A stretch of DNA of 64,000 nucleotides from Polyangiaceae bacterium (lineage in GTDB: Bacteria > Myxococcota_A > Polyangia > Polyangiales > Polyangiaceae), in assembly GCA_947475525.1 (NCBI GenBank), contig CANJMI010000008.1, positions 164,543-228,542 of the forward strand, given 5' to 3'. This document shows positions 55,641-64,000 of the stretch, piece by piece (the first letter of the stretch is position 1; the number at the start of each line of letters is the position of its first letter). Below the pieces are notes generated by a model, which ran no database searches, had not been told where the DNA came from, and saw only the letters and a list, made by a program, of their open reading frames with translations. The position numbers were made by a program, and so were the translations under genes.

Positions 55641-57491
55641 TCACTCAACCGTGACGGTCTTGGCGAGATTTCGGGGCTGGTCGACATCGTGGCCTTTACG
55701 CGAAGCCACGTAATACGCGAGCAGCTGCAAGGGCACGACCGTGAGCAGCGGCAAGACGTGCTCGGGCGCGTCCGGTAGCCAAATGATGTGCTCCGCGAGG
55801 TCATGGATCGCCTCGTCGCCGCGAGTCGCGAGCGCGAAGACCCGCCCTTCTCGAGCGCGAACCTCGTGAACATTTCCCAGCGTTTTATTGTAACTCGCGT
55901 CCTTTGGTGCGACCACGACGACCGGTAGAGACGAGTCGATCAGGGCGATCGGGCCATGCTTCATCTCGCCGGCGGCGTAACCTTCGGCGTGTGCATAGCT
56001 GACCTCTTTCAGCTTCAACGCCCCCTCGAGCGCGATCGGATAATTGTAGCCGCGTCCCAAGAACAGCACGTCCCTCGCATCGACGAGTGAAGTCGCGATC
56101 GTTCGAACGTAGTCCGCATCGCCGAGGAGCTCGTTCATCAAGGCCGGGACCGCGCAGAGCCCTTGAAGAAGCGAGCGTCCCGCCTCGGCATCGAGTGCGC
56201 CGCGCTTTCGCCCGAGGTACACCGAGACGAGCAGCAACGCCGCGAGCTGCGCTGTGAAGCACTTGGTAGAAGCGACACCGATTTCGGGTCCGGCGCGCGT
56301 GTAGAGTTCGCCGTGCGCAAGCCTCGGGATCGCGCTATCGAGCACGTTCGCTACCGCGAGAATCCTTGCACCCGCGGCTTTTGCAGCCTTGACCGCGGCG
56401 AGCGTATCGAACGTCTCGCCGGATTGGCTGACCGCGATAACGAGGTCATCTTCGAAAAAGACGGCGGGGCGATTGGCAATTTCACTGCCGAGCTCGACCA
56501 TCGTCGGGACGCGAGCGATCGCCTCGATCCAGTAGCGACCGAGCAGCGCCGCATGGTAGCTCGTCCCACAAGCGATAATGTAGACGCGCCGAATGGAGCG
56601 CGCGGAGGCCGCGTCGAGACCGATCTCGGCACCGTGTACGTCCCCGTTCTCGAGATCGATGCGCCCGCGCAGCGTCGCGGCGATCGCGTCGGGCTGCTCG
56701 TGAATCTCCTTCAGCATGAAGTGCTTGAAGCCGCCGCGCTCGGCCATCGTCGGGCTCCAGTCGATGCGCTTGCGCGGGCGCTCGACGTCGAGTCCCGCGA
56801 GCGTTCGAATCCGCGCCGAGGGACCTGCGTCCGCGCCGGGTGCCCGAAGCTCGACGATGTCGCCATCCTCGAGGAAGACCATGTCCCGCGTGTGCGTGAG
56901 CAACGCTGAGATATCGCTGCCACAGAGCATCTCGTTCTCGCCGAAGCCGAGCACCAGTGGCGAGCCGTGCCGTGCGGCGACAATCGTGCTGGGCTCGTCG
57001 GCACTGAGCACCGCGATGGCGTACGCGCCGGTCACGAGCTGCAACGACGCGCGCACCGCTTCGAACAAGCTCGGCGCACCACCGCGCAGCGCTCGGTCAA
57101 CCAAGTGGGCGATGATCTCTGTGTCGGTCTCGGAGCTGAACCGAACCCCTTCGGCCATCAGTTCGTGGCGCAGAGCCACGTGGTTTTCGATGATGCCGTT
57201 GTGCACGACGGCGACTTTGCCCGCCACGTGTGGATGCGCGTTTTCCTCACTGGGGCGTCCGTGCGTCGCCCAGCGCGTGTGACCGATGCCGAGGCTTCCT
57301 TCGAGTGGTCGTTTCGCGACCGCATCATTCAGCGCGCGAAGTTTTCCGAGAGCGCGAACGACCTCGATCGCGCGGCCGTTGTGAACCGCAACACCGGCGG
57401 AGTCATACCCTCGGTACTCGAGCCTGCGCAGCCCGTCGATGATGATAGGCGCTGCCGATTGACGCCCCGCGTAGCCAACGATCCCGCACAT
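55641..57491 (-). CDS. glmS: glucosamine-fructose-6-phosphate aminotransferase
   Basis: Makes glucosamine-6-phosphate from fructose-6-phosphate and glutamine for cell-wall and LPS precursors. The 616-residue protein begins MCGIVGYAG, whose Cys 2 becomes the N-terminal glutaminase nucleophile; further glutaminase motifs are GHTRWATHG and VVHNGIIEN. Two SIS domains follow, with ACGTSYHAALLGRYWIE, SQSGETFDTLAA and VASTKCFTAQLAALLL, and the conserved C-terminus ending NLAKTVTVE. No glmS ribozyme-like structure was apparent upstream, and the 75-bp leader is too short for one. The DUF3352-like gene is 75 bp upstream. Confidence 0.96.
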   Translation of the reverse strand: MCGIVGYAGRQSAAPIIIDGLRRLEYRGYDSAGVAVHNGRAIEVVRALGKLRALNDAVAKRPLEGSLGIGHTRWATHGRPSEENAHPHVAGKVAVVHNGIIENHVALRHELMAEGVRFSSETDTEIIAHLVDRALRGGAPSLFEAVRASLQLVTGAYAIAVLSADEPSTIVAARHGSPLVLGFGENEMLCGSDISALLTHTRDMVFLEDGDIVELRAPGADAGPSARIRTLAGLDVERPRKRIDWSPTMAERGGFKHFMLKEIHEQPDAIAATLRGRIDLENGDVHGAEIGLDAASARSIRRVYIIACGTSYHAALLGRYWIEAIARVPTMVELGSEIANRPAVFFEDDLVIAVSQSGETFDTLAAVKAAKAAGARILAVANVLDSAIPRLAHGELYTRAGPEIGVASTKCFTAQLAALLLVSVYLGRKRGALDAEAGRSLLQGLCAVPALMNELLGDADYVRTIATSLVDARDVLFLGRGYNYPIALEGALKLKEVSYAHAEGYAAGEMKHGPIALIDSSLPVVVVAPKDASYNKTLGNVHEVRAREGRVFALATRGDEAIHDLAEHIIWLPDAPEHVLPLLTVVPLQLLAYYVASRKGHDVDQPRNLAKTVTVE

Positions 57492-57566
57492 GAAAAGCCT
57501 CTAGCTGCAGACTTCGAGCCAAACGTCGAAGCGCCGCATCCTAGACGGATGATCCTCGAATGACAG

Positions 57567-58658
57567 CTATTTCTCGTCTTTGGCGGGCGCGCCCGTGCTC
57601 GCGGGTGCGAGCGGATTGGCCGCAGGTGCGGCATCTCCGCCCGCGAGACGCTGCAGCGCCACGACCCTGCGAAACACGAAGAGAACGTCCTCGGGCGGTA
57701 ATGCCGCTCGAAGGTGGACGTCCGAGCCATCAACTTCCACGGTCACGCGCTCCAGCAGCGACGCATAGCCCACGAGCTTGGCGAGCGGGGTAGCGGCCTG
57801 GGTTTTCAGCTCCTGGCGGAGCTGGTCACCGATCGCAGCGGCCGAGCCGCCGGCGTCGCACGACGCGACCACATGCCAATCGAGGCGTTCGCCGAGGGAG
57901 ACAGCAACGGCCCCACCGGCAAGCCCAACGAAGGGCGAACCGATGACCCCCTGCCGCTCGAGTTCAACGGCGAGCGTCGTGCGCTGCTCTTTCGATAACA
58001 CCGCGGTCACGACGAGTACCCCGTCGCCAACTCGGCGGCGGAGCGCCGCGTGAGCGGGATCATCGGCAAGGCTTGGCTGTGCCGACGTCAGCATTCGCAG
58101 TGCACGCGCGAGATACGCTGGCTCGGCGAGAAAGAGGGGCCCACCGCGCCGCACAGCCACACGCGCGCCCTCGGGGAGCGCCGCGTCCCGAACGACCGAA
58201 AACCCGGCGACGAGCTCGCGGCTCGGCGTGCCACCGCGTCGCGCGATCAGCCGCTCAGCGCACGTCGACAAGAGTCCCGCATCGATGCTGCCCAAGGCCA
58301 CCAAACCAAAGCCAGCCTCGTTCGATGTCGGCACGGCCACGCCAAGGCGCTCAACTTGTTCGAGAGGATCGGCTCCGCAAATTGCGGTGATGTCGCCCAA
58401 CCCCTCGAGGACCCGCGGTTCACGCAACCACGCTGCGGTCAGCGGATGGGCGCGAAGCGCGCGAAGGTCGAGTTCGGCCGCGACGACAGCGCCCGCCGGC
58501 AGGCTCTCGAGGACGCCACGGGCGACCGCCGGAGCGGCCACGTTCGCGTGGGCTCGCTCCCATCGCCGCAGAGCAATGAACGCCACCATCGCGACGATAA
58601 GCGCCGCCATCACCACGACCCCGCGCCACCCGAGTACGCCTCGCCGCTGTGCGATCAT
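57567..58658 (-). CDS. membrane-anchored protein (DUF3352-like)
   Basis: Predicted 363-residue protein with one N-terminal TM (GVVVMAALIVAMVAFIAL, about residues 13-30) and a large extracytoplasmic or cytosolic domain. The domain starts LPAGAVVAAELDLRALRAHPLTAAWL, a pattern seen in DUF3352-type proteins, and has alternating alpha/beta segments with VGDGVLVVTAVLSKEQRTTLAVELE. The C-terminal 30 residues are Ala/Pro-rich. No catalytic motif is visible. A 49-residue membrane protein gene lies 72 bp upstream on the same strand; glmS is downstream. Confidence 0.72.
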   Translation of the reverse strand: MIAQRRGVLGWRGVVVMAALIVAMVAFIALRRWERAHANVAAPAVARGVLESLPAGAVVAAELDLRALRAHPLTAAWLREPRVLEGLGDITAICGADPLEQVERLGVAVPTSNEAGFGLVALGSIDAGLLSTCAERLIARRGGTPSRELVAGFSVVRDAALPEGARVAVRRGGPLFLAEPAYLARALRMLTSAQPSLADDPAHAALRRRVGDGVLVVTAVLSKEQRTTLAVELERQGVIGSPFVGLAGGAVAVSLGERLDWHVVASCDAGGSAAAIGDQLRQELKTQAATPLAKLVGYASLLERVTVEVDGSDVHLRAALPPEDVLFVFRRVVALQRLAGGDAAPAANPLAPASTGAPAKDEK

Positions 58659-59008
58659 GCCGGGCTAATAACACGAATCGCGCGCCCGGGTGCGGGACGG
58701 TCGGCCACGCTCCCTAGGAGGCGCGCCCCCTCAGTCCGAACCGCGATCGAACCAAGCCCCGATTGTACTTCCGGCCCTCGGCGCCCACGAAAACGCGAGG
58801 ATCGCAACAAATACGAGGACGACGAGCGTCACCTCAGCACGGGTGACGTTTCCGAAGACTTGGTGAAGCCAATCGCTCACGGCGGTTACAGCGTACTACA
58901 ACCCGGGAAGGACGTGGCGAGTCAGCACCACGGCGATCCGCCGCACACAGCGCGGACCGCGCCACGACGAACGAGCCTTCGAGGCGACTCCGCGGTACGT
59001 TCGCCTCC
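58659..59008. other. 350-bp gap holding a short membrane-protein gene
   Basis: The gap lies between divergent DUF3352-like and DUF4388/J-like genes. Reading the minus strand reveals a 49-codon gene (58731-58880). The rest (58881-59008) should hold the divergent promoters. No terminator, repeat or RNA gene was noticed. Confidence 0.55.
58731..58880 (-). CDS. 49-residue single-TM membrane protein candidate
   Basis: A GTG-initiated frame encodes a short amphipathic start (MSDWLHQVFGNVT), one strong TM (about residues 14-32, containing LVVLVFVAILAFSWAP) and a polar tail ending FDRGSD. The composition is unlike random out-of-frame sequence and the orientation matches the next gene. The ribosome site is weak. 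I recognise no family with certainty; single-TM proteins of this size often stabilise membrane complexes, which is speculation here. Confidence 0.5.
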   Translation of the reverse strand: MSDWLHQVFGNVTRAEVTLVVLVFVAILAFSWAPRAGSTIGAWFDRGSD

Positions 59009-60682
59009 GTGACGCCCGAAGACGAACCGCTGCGCGAACGGTCGAGCGCTCCCCGCTTCAACCGCGCGTCGACACCGGGCGCGTCGACACCGGGCGCGGT
59101 CGACGGCGACCCCTTTTTCTCCGAGTTCCTTTCGCTCTCGGAGTTGCCGGAGTTCGACGCGCTCCTGCCGGCGGGCACCTCGCCGGCCGACGTTCCGCAG
59201 CGCTTGAGCCCCGAAATCGAGACGCTGCTGTCCGAAGCTGCTGCGCACGTTCGGAACCTACCAACAGCTCCAGCCGCACTTCCTGAAGACGATGCGCTGC
59301 TGAGTCAGGCGCAGATCGATGACCTCGAGGCGCTCCTCGCCCGCAACGCGGAAGAGCGAACCGAGCCCCCCGAAACAGCGACCGCGGGGAGCACCGTGTT
59401 CCTCGCCGACGCGCTGCCTACGATCCCACCTCGGACGGTCCGCGCAACCTTCACCCCACCAACATCGCACGGCGGGCCCGCTTCCGCGCCCGTCACCGCG
59501 AGCCCCAGCCTCGAACACGAGGAGGAACCCCCGCTGACGACTGCGCACGTCGACTGGCGACTCGCGACGTCCTCGCGGTGGGGGGCACCACCGAGCGTAC
59601 TCGACGCGGAGCCACACCGGGTCGCGTCGTTGCCGCCCCCCGCCGAACTCGAGTTCACCTTGTCCGCGGGAAGCCCCGTCGAAGCGATCGCGCAGGCCAT
59701 TCGCAGTCGCGCGTCCGGCGCGCTCGAACTCGAGTCGCCGGATGGCACACGGCTGCGCCATATCGTCCTGCGTGATGGTGACATCGTCACGGTCGCTTCG
59801 ACAGTCGAAGACGAGACGCTCCTCCACATGCTCGTCGAGCGTGGCGACCTCTCCGCGGATCTGGTGGGCGACCGCGCCACTCGCCTGCCGCGCGGGGGAC
59901 GCCACGCAGCCGCCGCGCTCATTGCCCAGGGATTCCTCGGCCAGGACGATCTTTGGACGGTGTTACGGGCGCACGCCGAGTGGACCCTCGTGAGGGCACT
60001 CCGCGAGGGTTCTCTCAAAGCCAAGCTGACGACCTCGACACCGGAGCGCCTTCGAGCGGAGCCGAGCGTGTTCGGGGGCGCCACCGGAGCGGAGGTGTTC
60101 GTCGACGTGGTGCGGCGAACGATCGCAACAGATCGAGCGCTGGCGAGCCTCGGCGGAACAACGGCCACACTCGAAGAAGGCCCGGCGGCATCGCTTCTTC
60201 ACGAAGCCGCACGCGACGCAACAGAAGTGGACGCCGTGACGCGCGCGATTGGTGGCAACGTCTCGGAGGTCCTCGAGCAGATCGAGGACGGAGCGACATT
60301 GGTCTTCGCGCTCGTCGCGCTGGACATCCTCCGCGTCAAGACGACGTCACGAGAATCGGTGCTCACATCCAAACCCGCGGAAGCCGCACTCGACGCGACG
60401 GCCGTGAGGGAACGCATTCGAGCCAGACTCGCATTGGTCCACGATGCAGACTATTTCGCACTGCTCGGAGTGTGCCCCGACGCAACCAGTTACGACATTC
60501 GGCGCGCGTACGCGGAGCTGCGCCGCGACTTCGAACCGTCTCGCCTTCTGACCGGGGAGACCGCCGATCTCAACGCCGACGCCCACATGATCCTCGACGT
60601 ACTCACCGAGGCGTACGAAATCCTCCGTGACGACGCTCGCCGCGCCCGATACCGGCGCGCGATCGGTTCGACAGCAAAGTAG
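59009..60682 (+). CDS. DUF4388 protein with degenerate J-domain
   Basis: Predicted cytosolic 557-residue protein. The GTG start opens a low-complexity region with STPGASTPGA repeats and acidic segments (1-200). A DUF4388 (PATAN-like) domain follows at about 213-330: SAGSPVEAIAQAIRSRASGALELE, LRHIVLRDGDIVTVASTVEDE. The C-terminal 80 residues (about 477-555) resemble a DnaJ domain: DYFALLGVCPDATSYDIRRAYAELRRDF ... DAHMILDVLTEAYEILRDDARRARYRR. The essential HPD tripeptide that stimulates DnaK is missing (EPS instead), so it cannot act as a normal J-protein. It converges on the Clp ATPase gene; DUF4388 proteins occur in signalling and gliding contexts in related bacteria. Confidence 0.83.
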   Translation: MTPEDEPLRERSSAPRFNRASTPGASTPGAVDGDPFFSEFLSLSELPEFDALLPAGTSPADVPQRLSPEIETLLSEAAAHVRNLPTAPAALPEDDALLSQAQIDDLEALLARNAEERTEPPETATAGSTVFLADALPTIPPRTVRATFTPPTSHGGPASAPVTASPSLEHEEEPPLTTAHVDWRLATSSRWGAPPSVLDAEPHRVASLPPPAELEFTLSAGSPVEAIAQAIRSRASGALELESPDGTRLRHIVLRDGDIVTVASTVEDETLLHMLVERGDLSADLVGDRATRLPRGGRHAAAALIAQGFLGQDDLWTVLRAHAEWTLVRALREGSLKAKLTTSTPERLRAEPSVFGGATGAEVFVDVVRRTIATDRALASLGGTTATLEEGPAASLLHEAARDATEVDAVTRAIGGNVSEVLEQIEDGATLVFALVALDILRVKTTSRESVLTSKPAEAALDATAVRERIRARLALVHDADYFALLGVCPDATSYDIRRAYAELRRDFEPSRLLTGETADLNADAHMILDVLTEAYEILRDDARRARYRRAIGSTAK

Positions 60683-60716
60683 GCCACGTCACCTCCCACG
60701 CGAACCGTGCGTCAGG

Positions 60717-63341
60717 TCAGCGCCGGTCACCCGGAGAACGTGACCGAACCGCGGAAGAATCGATTGCGACAGCGCCGTTGGCATCGACGCGCAGCATCGC
60801 CGTAGAACCTGGCGGAAAATCTCCGCGGAGGATCAGGTCGGCGAGAGGAGCTTCCACACAGCGAGCGATGGCTCGACGCATTGGGCGAGCACCGAGGGCC
60901 GGCTCGAATCCGCCGGTCGCCATCAACACGTCGACGACGCCCTCTTCGTAATTGAGAGTCACGCCCCGCATGGCGAGCGACCCGGCGAGTTGAGAAAGCA
61001 ATCGGCGTGCAATTGCACGAACGTCATCGCGACCGAGCGGTGCGAAGAATAGAATCTCGTCCAGGCGGTTGTAGAGTTCGGGAGGGAGCGCAGCACGGGC
61101 AGCGCGTAACGCAACTTCACCCAGCCGGTCGCCGTCGGTCGTCACTACGGACGCCGCAAAGCCAACCTTCCGTTCGGACTGCGCCCGGAGCATCTCTTCG
61201 GCGCCGAGATTGGACGTCAGGACGATCACCGTGTTCGTGAAGTCGGCCGTGCGACCCCGACCGTCGGTGAGACGTCCTTCGTCGAAAACCTGCAGGAAAG
61301 ACTCGAGCACGTCGCGATGGGCTTTCTCGATCTCGTCGAGCAACAGCACCTGATACGGCCGCTTCCTGACCGCTTCCGTAAGATTACCGCCCGCTTCGTG
61401 TCCAACATACCCAGGGGGTGCGCCTACCAGGCGGGCGACCGCGTGCGCCTCGGAGTACTCCGACATGTCGAGGCGCGTCATCGCGTCGGGAGAATGGAAC
61501 AGCAACTCGGCAATTGCCTTGGCGGTCTCCGTCTTGCCGACGCCGGTCGGCCCGAGGAGGAGAAAGCTGCCGATCGGCCTTCGACCGCGGAGGCCCGCCG
61601 CGTTACGCCGAAGCACCGCTGCGATGCGAGAACACGCTGCAGGGTGCCCCACCACGCGCTCTGCCATAAGCGCCTCGAGCTTCAGCATCCGTTCGCCGTC
61701 GCTCTCGAGCAGGCGCTCCACGGGAACGGCAGCCATCTCGGAAACCACTTCGGCCACGGCGCGGCTGTCGACGTCCGCGTCGCGGCGGCGCACCGCCTTC
61801 GCACCGTGCTCGTGTGTTCGACTGCGCCGGCTCACTCGTGCGCCCGCCAGGTCGAGAATCGCAATCGCTTTATCGGGCAATGCTCTTCCCGGGAGGTAGC
61901 GCACCGACCACCCGATCGCCTGAGCTATCGCCTCCTCCGAATAGCGCGCGTGGTGATGGACCGAAAGCCGCTCGCAGACCGACGCGAGAAGCGCCTTCGC
62001 CTCCGCCTCCGACGGCGCGTCGATCTCGACGACGGAGAACCGCCGCGCGAGCGCAGGGTCGTTATCAATCGCCTTGCGCTGCTGTTCAGGCGAAGTCGCA
62101 CCGAGCAGCGGAAACTGCCCTGCCGCCAGCGCCGCCTTCAACTCTCCGAGCGCTTCCTCCGCCGCGCCGCCGAAGAGCTCGTGAACCTCGTCGATGAACA
62201 AAACGACGCGACCCTCGGCGCGAACGAGCTCCGCCCGGAGATCCGCAATTCGTTCCGCAAGCGAGCCACGCGATCCGGTCCCGGACAACAACTCGCCGAC
62301 CTGAACCTCGATGAGCAGCCGACACGGACTTCGGTCGGCAGTCAGCCGCTTCGCCACCGCTCGCGCGACGCTGGTCTTACCAACGCCTGGCGCGCCGACC
62401 AAAAGGGGATTGTTCGCGTGACGCTTCGCGAGGACATCGAGCACTCGCTCCACTTCGAGGGTACGCCCAATCACGGGCTCGAGCTCGCCACGCGCCGCTG
62501 CCGCCGAAAGGTTGCGGCCGATGCGAGAAAGCAGCGGGAAAGCCGTCGCGTCCAAGTCGAGACCATCATCGAAGCCGACGAACGGCCGAGCCATCGCGGG
62601 AGCCATCGCCGTTGCAGGCCTCGCGACGGGCGTCACCGGAACGGGCGTTGGGGTGAGCGCGCCCTCCTGCCTAGGCGTCGCATCACTGTCGAGATCATTC
62701 GGTCGAACCTCAACCTTGGGAGTCACCGGCGTCCGCGACGATGACTGCGCGAGCCCCGTCGACGGGATCCACGCCACCTCCACGGCCTTTCCGTTTCTCC
62801 GACTCATCGGTCGGACGGTGGCAGACGGTGCCGGGTCGTCGACGCGTGGGGTCGTGCGCGGCGGAGTCACGACACCATACGCAACTCTCGTAGCAGCTGC
62901 CCGCAAGCGAGCCACATCGACTCCGCATTGCTCGAGCACGCGTTGCGCGGCGAAGCGCCTATTGCTAACCAACGCCAGCAAAACGTGGATTGCGGTGGCC
63001 ACCATCGGCGCGCCGCCGGGCGCCACGGCAACACGACGCCGCGCAAGCTCGCGCGCCGCAGCCAACGCATCCCCCAGCGGGTCCGCGACAGACTCCTCGG
63101 ACGCTCGCACCGCGGAGAGCAGACGAGCCTCGTCGAGTTTCCGCGCGATGAGCAACTCTCGACCAGGCCCGGCGAGCGAGCAAACCGCCGCCAGAAGGTG
63201 CACCGAAGACGGGCGCTCCTTGCGATCACGCGCGAGCAAGCGCGCCCGCTTGCGGAGCACCATGATCTCAGGCTCCCCACGCGGCACGGCCGATTCCGAT
63301 TCCGATTCATCTGCAACGCGAAGCCCGCGGCGGTCACTCAT
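60717..63341 (-). CDS. Clp-family two-AAA ATPase (ClpA/ClpC-like)
   Basis: Hsp100 unfoldase of 874 residues starting at the ATG at 63341. Residues about 20-150 contain Clp_N-type repeats (LLARDRKERPSSVHLLAAV, AIHVLLALVSNRRFAAQRVL), then a Pro/Thr-rich linker (about 165-265). AAA1 has PVIGRTLEVERVLDVLAKR, GAPGVGKTS (near 315) and LFIDEVHELFG. The middle domain is short, unlike ClpB, so it is closer to ClpA/ClpC. AAA2 has GPTGVGKTE (near 597), LVGAPPGYVGHEAGGNLTEAVR and LLLDEIEKAH. A ClpP-binding IGF/L loop is not seen. The long N-terminal linker and no nearby clpP or clpS are unusual; substrate is unknown. It is divergent from the partial lipoprotein gene. Confidence 0.88.
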   Translation of the reverse strand: MSDRRGLRVADESESESAVPRGEPEIMVLRKRARLLARDRKERPSSVHLLAAVCSLAGPGRELLIARKLDEARLLSAVRASEESVADPLGDALAAARELARRRVAVAPGGAPMVATAIHVLLALVSNRRFAAQRVLEQCGVDVARLRAAATRVAYGVVTPPRTTPRVDDPAPSATVRPMSRRNGKAVEVAWIPSTGLAQSSSRTPVTPKVEVRPNDLDSDATPRQEGALTPTPVPVTPVARPATAMAPAMARPFVGFDDGLDLDATAFPLLSRIGRNLSAAAARGELEPVIGRTLEVERVLDVLAKRHANNPLLVGAPGVGKTSVARAVAKRLTADRSPCRLLIEVQVGELLSGTGSRGSLAERIADLRAELVRAEGRVVLFIDEVHELFGGAAEEALGELKAALAAGQFPLLGATSPEQQRKAIDNDPALARRFSVVEIDAPSEAEAKALLASVCERLSVHHHARYSEEAIAQAIGWSVRYLPGRALPDKAIAILDLAGARVSRRSRTHEHGAKAVRRRDADVDSRAVAEVVSEMAAVPVERLLESDGERMLKLEALMAERVVGHPAACSRIAAVLRRNAAGLRGRRPIGSFLLLGPTGVGKTETAKAIAELLFHSPDAMTRLDMSEYSEAHAVARLVGAPPGYVGHEAGGNLTEAVRKRPYQVLLLDEIEKAHRDVLESFLQVFDEGRLTDGRGRTADFTNTVIVLTSNLGAEEMLRAQSERKVGFAASVVTTDGDRLGEVALRAARAALPPELYNRLDEILFFAPLGRDDVRAIARRLLSQLAGSLAMRGVTLNYEEGVVDVLMATGGFEPALGARPMRRAIARCVEAPLADLILRGDFPPGSTAMLRVDANGAVAIDSSAVRSRSPGDRR

Positions 63342-63898
63342 CCTCCGCGAGTGCTCCCATGACCGCCGCCCGTGGGCCAACTGCCGCGCGACACGCGACC
63401 CTGAAGAACCCGTCGCTCCACCCCAGCGATGGACCACCCGTCATGGACCGCCGAATCACCAACTGGTCACCTCGCAGTCCATGCGATTCGCCCGAATCCA
63501 TCCGTAAAAAAGCGACGTTGGAATATTACAGGCTAGCGCGAAACCGCGGCACAGACCCTGCATCCGCTCGACGCGTAGCCAGATCGCCGAGGCAGCGCAA
63601 CGAGGCGCAGCCCCACACCACGGCGACAGACATGGAAGAACCAGCGCCCATGGAGACAGAGTAGGCAATCCGGCTGAAGCATCCTCCACGGACCTACGTA
63701 AATAACCGGCCACGCACGAGTTTCTTCCCAAACGACGCGGACTCAGGCAAGAATTACAAGTAGCACCGTCGTCATCGTACCCCAAGTGGCCCCCGTAGCG
63801 GGTCGGGGTCACGACTCGAAGACCGTCACAAAGCTTCAATCGCGGTCGTCATCGCGAGACCGACCGTCGCTCAAACCAAACCAAAGTTGGGACAGCCA
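63342..63898. other. 557-bp intergenic region at right end
   Basis: The region lies between the divergent Clp ATPase gene and the lipoprotein gene starting at 63899. Composition is less GC-rich than the coding DNA. Two open frames occur (plus 63359-63664, minus 63456-63839), but neither has a ribosome site, a domain or normal composition. No sigma-54 TGGC/TTGC pair, CRISPR or RNA gene was found. It probably holds the two divergent promoters. Confidence 0.55.
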
Positions 63899-64000
63899 AT
63901 GGACAAAGGCACCGTGATTAAGAGAGGCGTGATGATCGCCGCCGCATCCGCGCTCGCCGCGGCATACGGCTGCGAGCGACCCAATCCGTACAAACTTTCC
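63899..64000 (+). CDS. lipoprotein, first 34 codons (cut by right edge)
   Basis: The ATG at 63899 begins a frame with MDKGTVIKRGVMIAAASALA followed by AAYGC, a signal peptide with a lipobox at residue 25. The rest lies outside the window. A GGGACAG stretch just upstream is a weak ribosome site. Nothing more can be said about function. Confidence 0.65.
   Translation, partial: MDKGTVIKRGVMIAAASALAAAYGCERPNPYKLS

Noticed and set aside
63456..63839. 127-codon minus-strand frame in the right-hand gap
   Set aside because: No ribosome site, no domain, Cys/Trp-rich composition unlike neighbouring genes, and it would lie in the divergent promoter region.

Overview
The window is chromosomal DNA from a GC-rich bacterium. 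It most resembles Myxococcota, probably the Polyangia/Sorangium side, but that is inferred from gene content and not from a marker-gene search. The pointers are: many lipoproteins with cysteine-rich or proline-rich segments, a soluble-domain Ser/Thr kinase and a PP2C phosphatase, an AgmX/PglI-type C-terminal domain, a DUF4388 protein, a B12-dependent ribonucleotide reductase, a VanW protein and a very large UvrA. GC-rich third positions create long open frames opposite real genes; these were rejected. I see no rRNA, tRNA, insertion sequence, integrase, CRISPR array or prophage. This looks like core genome with many unusual protein architectures.

Layout. 1-5 kb (mostly minus): the N-terminal part of an RNase E/G gene running off the left edge, a Cys-rich lipoprotein, then an operon PPIase lipoprotein > KamA-family aminomutase > acyl-CoA carboxylase beta subunit. 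6-8 kb (plus): pyrH, rpoZ, a SAM methyltransferase. 8-13 kb: a metallophosphoesterase, a thiolase, and the coupled pair RNase J > CHAD protein. 13-19 kb: a 659-bp divergent regulatory region, nrdJ, a repeat-filled gap and alr. 19-30 kb: HelD-like helicase, a Pro-rich membrane protein, a LolC/E-type permease, a Ser/Thr kinase, a CCA-adding/poly(A) polymerase-family enzyme with HD domain, an S9 peptidase, an AgmX-type lipoprotein and a tiny lipoprotein. 30-34 kb: membrane proteins, lipoproteins, a multihaem cytochrome fused to a degenerate metallophosphatase, and an OmpA-family lipoprotein. 34-41 kb: a VanW protein and a tandem-fused UvrA. 41-49 kb: a DUF2505 protein and a six-gene minus-strand run (lipoprotein, PP2C, SBBP-like lipoprotein, membrane pseudo-NtrC, ChaN-SmpB fusion, small protein). 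49-58 kb: an M48 protease, a monohaem lipoprotein, guaB, a histidine kinase, glmS and a membrane-anchored protein. 58-64 kb: a 49-residue membrane protein, a DUF4388/J-like protein, a two-AAA Clp ATPase and the first codons of another lipoprotein at the right edge.

Many neighbours are joined by ATGA or GTGA overlaps (PPIase/kamA, RNase J/CHAD, pseudo-NtrC/ChaN, SmpB/small protein), so translational coupling seems common. RNA turnover and translation quality control recur as themes: RNase E/G, RNase J, a CCA/poly(A) polymerase-family enzyme, HelD, rpoZ and SmpB.

The most unusual items are the open reading frame that joins an exported ChaN-like domain to SmpB with no stop codon between them, the membrane-bound NtrC relative that has lost its ATPase motifs, the four-ATPase UvrA, the multihaem/metallophosphatase hybrid, and two short genes (49 and 42 residues) found only by reading the gaps.
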